A stretch of 64,000 bases of DNA from CAZQRP01 sp964596125 (GTDB lineage Bacteria > Chloroflexota > Dehalococcoidia > GIF9 > UBA5629). Within the stretch, counting starts at the first letter, position 1; every line of letters begins with the position of its first letter. Shown piece after piece: positions 61,794 through 64,000 of the stretch. The stretch is from assembly GCA_964596125.1 (NCBI GenBank), contig CAZQRP010000014.1, forward strand, positions 1 through 64,000, given 5' to 3'. A program made the position numbers and the translations under genes. The notes under the pieces were generated by a model that saw only the letters and a list, made by a program, of their open reading frames with translations, made no database searches and was not told where the DNA came from.

Positions 61794-62514
61794 GATGATA
61801 ACCTTAAAGATTGACGGTCGTGAATTACAAGCTGAAAAAGAGCAAACAATACTCCAGGTAGCAGGAGAGAATGGTATTGAGATACCTACTCTTTGCCATC
61901 ATGAAGCGATTGAGCCGTATGGTGCCTGCAGGTTATGTATCGTTGAAATTACTAAAGGAGGACGTTCCAGAATTGTAGCCTCCTGTCTTTATCCCATAGA
62001 GAACGGCTTAGAGGTAAAAACTAACTCGCCAAAAGTGTTAAGTAACCGTAAAGTGATACTGGAGTTGCTGTTAGCCCGGTGTCCCAACAATAAGGTAATC
62101 AGGGAATTAGCCTCTAAGATTGGCATTGAGCAACCACCATTTAAACCCGAATATCTTGAAGACGAAGATTGTATCGTCTGCGGTCTATGCGTCAGAGCTT
62201 GTGGACAGGTTGTTGGTGCCAGTGCGATTAGCCTGGTTAATCGTGGGATAACGAAAGAGCCGGCCGCTCCTTTCTTTGAGTCAGCTGATGATTGCATTGG
62301 CTGTGGTTCCTGCTATTATATTTGTCCGACTGGTGCTATCAAGATGGAAGATAGAGGGGACACCAGAATAATACACAACTGGAAAATCGAATTTAAACTA
62401 AAGAAATGTAATGTGTGTGGTAATTACTGGGCACCGGAAAAACAATTGGATTATATCAGCAAAAAATGGAATTTGCCTGCAAATTTCTTCGATATTTGCC
62501 CCAATTGTAAGTAA
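61786..62514 (+). CDS. short NuoG/HndD-like iron-sulfur subunit
   Basis: This 242-residue protein has an N-terminal [2Fe-2S] ferredoxin (LCHHEAIEPYGACRLCIVEI ... ASC) and two [4Fe-4S] motifs (CIVCGLCVRACGQV, CIGCGSCYYICPTGAI). The His-Cys3 cluster normally lying between them is absent (ELLLARCPNN), and a C-terminal CNVCG/CPNC ribbon is added. There is no molybdopterin or H-cluster domain. The TTG at 61786 has GGGAG 9 bases upstream and overlaps the NuoF-type gene by 8 bases; ATG 61795 is the alternative. It could carry electrons between the diaphorase and POR. Confidence 0.88.
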   Translation: MSKMITLKIDGRELQAEKEQTILQVAGENGIEIPTLCHHEAIEPYGACRLCIVEITKGGRSRIVASCLYPIENGLEVKTNSPKVLSNRKVILELLLARCPNNKVIRELASKIGIEQPPFKPEYLEDEDCIVCGLCVRACGQVVGASAISLVNRGITKEPAAPFFESADDCIGCGSCYYICPTGAIKMEDRGDTRIIHNWKIEFKLKKCNVCGNYWAPEKQLDYISKKWNLPANFFDICPNCK

Positions 62515-62544
62515 TCCATCGGCCAAAAGCCTTCTGCTCATTCC

Positions 62545-62573
62545 TTGACTCGTTTTAGCTAATAAACTATACT
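62545..62573 (+). promoter_or_regulatory. sigma70 promoter of tRNA-Pro(TGG)
   Basis: TTGACT (62545-62550) and TATACT (62568-62573) at 17 bases; the tRNA begins 12 bases later. Same boxes and spacing as 56237-56265. Confidence 0.7.
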
Positions 62574-62584
62574 TTTTTTCACTA

Positions 62585-62660
62585 CGGGGTGTAGCGCAGG
62601 GGCTAGCGCGCATGGTTTGGGACCATGAGGTCGGAGGTTCAAATCCTCTCACCCCGACCA
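62585..62660 (+). tRNA. tRNA-Pro(TGG)
   Basis: Acceptor CGGGGTG pairs with CACCCCG, the anticodon stem CATGG/CCATG encloses TTTGGGA (anticodon TGG), the T arm is GGAGG-TTCAAAT-CCTCT, the discriminator is A and CCA is encoded. Confidence 0.95.
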
Positions 62661-62729
62661 TAGCTTCGAAATGGCAGTAGTAGCCTTCATGCTCTTACAG
62701 GTGAAGATATGAGCATAATACGAATTTTG

Positions 62730-63026
62730 TCAGAGCCCATCCTTATTAACGGAAGGGGCTGCTGTGGTAGGGACAATTATTGTTACGTTAATACCAATAG
62801 TATCAGGAAGGGGATGGACTGGTTCATTATGTGCCCATATCGTTCGCATGTCCGTATACGCCGGCCTTGAGTTCGAGCTATAGTCCATGGTACTGAATAT
62901 CGCTTTAGAGCTGCCGCCAGCCTTATTGTCGTTATAAATGGTATCGCATTTGGGACATCGTATTGCATCAGGAAAAGCTATACAGCCACATTTGGAACAC
63001 CGGTGAGTCTTATTTACAATTTGCAT
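62730..63026 (-). CDS. small zinc-ribbon protein
   Basis: This 98-residue protein has an N-terminal zinc ribbon CSKCGCIAFPDAIRCPKCDTI followed by a low-complexity Ser/Thr/Asn-rich region and a hydrophobic C-terminal strand (GINVTIIVPTTAAP). GAAGGAG lies 11 bases before ATG 63026, a long spacing. The function is unknown. Confidence 0.5.
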   Translation of the reverse strand: MQIVNKTHRCSKCGCIAFPDAIRCPKCDTIYNDNKAGGSSKAIFSTMDYSSNSRPAYTDMRTIWAHNEPVHPLPDTIGINVTIIVPTTAAPSVNKDGL

Positions 63027-63111
63027 GATCTAACTGGCTCCTTCTTCGTTACTACTATCAAGTTCAGCGTTTATCCTGTGTGATATCCTACGTTATCCTA
63101 TTTATTCACCT

Positions 63112-63366
63112 CTAATTGTGTATCTTGCCGAGATACCACATATTAGACTTTGTGTTGCGATAAATATCGTAAATAAAACCTTTACTTGTTCTAACCGTAA
63201 AATAATTCTTCGGAATCACCTCTCCCCCTAATTCCTCGGAAGCACACCACTTCTGATAAATCCTTGATATACGCTCAGTTTTGCCGTTTCTGGTGATGGT
63301 TAAGGGTGTACCTTCAATGTTTGCGCTGACCTTTAATTCCTCTGGTTTTTCCAGTAAGCGGGTCAT
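63112..63366 (-). CDS. DUF6504-like small protein adjacent to lexA
   Basis: This 84-residue protein begins MTRLLEKPEELKV and contains GTPLTITRNGKTERISRIYQ and NYFTVRTSKGFIYDIYRN. I read this as the beta-rich DUF6504 pattern found beside DNA polymerase IV and other SOS genes. ATG 63366 follows GGAGG at 5 bases; an ATG at 63378 lies upstream of the Shine-Dalgarno sequence. It is 68 bases downstream of lexA in the same direction, so it is probably in the SOS regulon. The exact biochemical role is unknown. Confidence 0.6.
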   Translation of the reverse strand: MTRLLEKPEELKVSANIEGTPLTITRNGKTERISRIYQKWCASEELGGEVIPKNYFTVRTSKGFIYDIYRNTKSNMWYLGKIHN

Positions 63367-63434
63367 TTTAACCTCCATGATGTTGATATGAGCTCTTGCC
63401 TTTTATCCTTGAGAAAGCCATCAGGTTCAGGAAC

Positions 63435-64000
63435 TTACAATTTTCTGATAACACCAACAACTTTTCCTTGTACCTCTATGTTCTCAGGATTAACATATAT
63501 AGCTTCCATTTGACTATTAGCAGGCTGGAGACGAATTTCTTTGACGCCACGGAATAATCGTTTTAACGTTACCTCCTGCTTATCTTTGATCCAGGCGGCA
63601 ACCATATCACCATCATCGGCAGTATTTGAGGGATGCATTAAAACAATGTCGCCATCATCGATGAGTGCGTCTATCATTGAAGTACCTTTTACCTTTAATG
63701 CATAGACTTCTTTTCCCTGTGTCAGTTCATCGGTGAGCTCCAGTGTTTCTATAGCTTCGACTTCCCAGGTGTCTGAATTGGGCACTGCTATTGGTTCACC
63801 GGCAGCAATAGTACCTAACAGAGGTACTCGAACTATATTCTTTCTGTCAAGGAGTTGAATACTTCTAAATACTTCAGGGTCCCGGTGAATGACACCTTCT
63901 CTTTCCAATATGTTAAGATGATGCTGGACCACCGCAGTAGAACTTAACGAGCACCCCTTGAGGATATCACGTACTGTTGGTGCATAACCCCTGTCTTCGA
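63435..64000 (-). CDS. lexA: LexA repressor, cut by the right edge
   Basis: The frame is open through 64000, so the gene begins outside the window. The visible part has the end of the winged helix (GYAPTVRDILKGCSLSSTAV ... LNILEREG), the self-cleavage bond in IAAGEP (Ala-Gly), the catalytic Ser in VKGTSMIDALIDDGD and Lys in EVTLKRLF. DNA damage activates RecA, which triggers autocleavage and derepresses the SOS genes. Operator sites would lie beyond the window. Confidence 0.94.
   Translation of the reverse strand, partial: EDRGYAPTVRDILKGCSLSSTAVVQHHLNILEREGVIHRDPEVFRSIQLLDRKNIVRVPLLGTIAAGEPIAVPNSDTWEVEAIETLELTDELTQGKEVYALKVKGTSMIDALIDDGDIVLMHPSNTADDGDMVAAWIKDKQEVTLKRLFRGVKEIRLQPANSQMEAIYVNPENIEVQGKVVGVIRKL

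Noticed and set aside
62398..62661. Minus-strand frame beginning MVGVRGFEPPTSWSQ
   Set aside because: It is the antisense of tRNA-Pro and its flank, a well-known false ORF, and it also overlaps the nuoG-like gene.

Overview
The window looks like a chromosomal segment of an anaerobic Chloroflexi bacterium, most likely Dehalococcoidia-like. This is inferred from gene content and protein style and has not been checked by a database search. The content pointing that way is: CoA-ester and ferredoxin metabolism, several soluble Mo/W-bisPGD enzymes, 2-hydroxyacyl-CoA dehydratase-type proteins, a pyruvate:ferredoxin oxidoreductase joined to NuoE/F/G-like subunits, a Na+-pumping decarboxylase beta subunit, and no oxidases. 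Start codons are often TTG or GTG behind good Shine-Dalgarno sequences. tRNA genes repeatedly act as landing sites for small inserted segments.

Layout. 1-13.1 kb (minus strand): one long cluster of three soluble molybdopterin oxidoreductases, a four-cluster ferredoxin subunit and a complete branched-chain-amino-acid-type ABC transporter (lipoprotein SBP, LivH, LivM, LivG, LivF). A divergent Lrp/AsnC regulator stands at its head (13.25 kb). 14-22 kb: a LolCD/MacB-like ABC exporter pair, tyrS, nitroreductase, a Na+/Ca2+-exchanger-type membrane protein, a zinc-ribbon protein, a gamma-carbonic-anhydrase-like protein, and two gaps holding traces of decayed genes. 22-30 kb (GC-richer): a metallo-beta-lactamase-fold hydrolase, two HgdA/B-type dehydratase subunits, a B12-binding radical SAM protein, a Pro-rich lipoprotein and a flavocytochrome-c-type FAD reductase. 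30-35 kb (AT-rich, accessory): a beta-helix lipoprotein, a decayed MFS gene, two tRNA-Met-like 3' fragments each followed by a terminator, a DUF5677-like protein and a small membrane protein between identical palindromes. 35-38.6 kb: two membrane-protein/XRE-regulator modules around an acyl-CoA dehydrogenase, and an intergenic region of repeats. 38.7-51.1 kb: housekeeping genes (aspS, tig, clpP; dprA-topA-aroQ-pepP-efp-PHP on the minus strand; a patatin) and two tRNA-Ser genes. 51.1-52.9 kb: a mini integrative element between 40-bp direct repeats of tRNA-Ser(CGA). It carries a truncated tyrosine recombinase, a 47-residue basic protein and an HsdR-N-like nuclease-fold protein. 53-56 kb: oadG/oadB, tRNA-Arg and small proteins. 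56.2-62.7 kb: an operon porGD-porA-porB-nuoE-nuoF-nuoG' framed by a degenerate tRNA-Pro at its head and an intact tRNA-Pro at its tail, each with the same TTGACT-17-TATACT promoter. 63-64 kb: small zinc protein, a LexA-linked small protein and lexA (runs off the right end).

How the parts may work together. The left cluster reads as an uptake-plus-redox module for one unknown small carboxylate or aromatic substrate, probably controlled by the Lrp protein. The 22-30 kb cluster reads as CoA-ester reduction or dehydration chemistry. The por-nuo operon could couple 2-oxoacid oxidation to ferredoxin and NAD(H). These functional links are inferences from gene order; the domain calls are read from the sequence.
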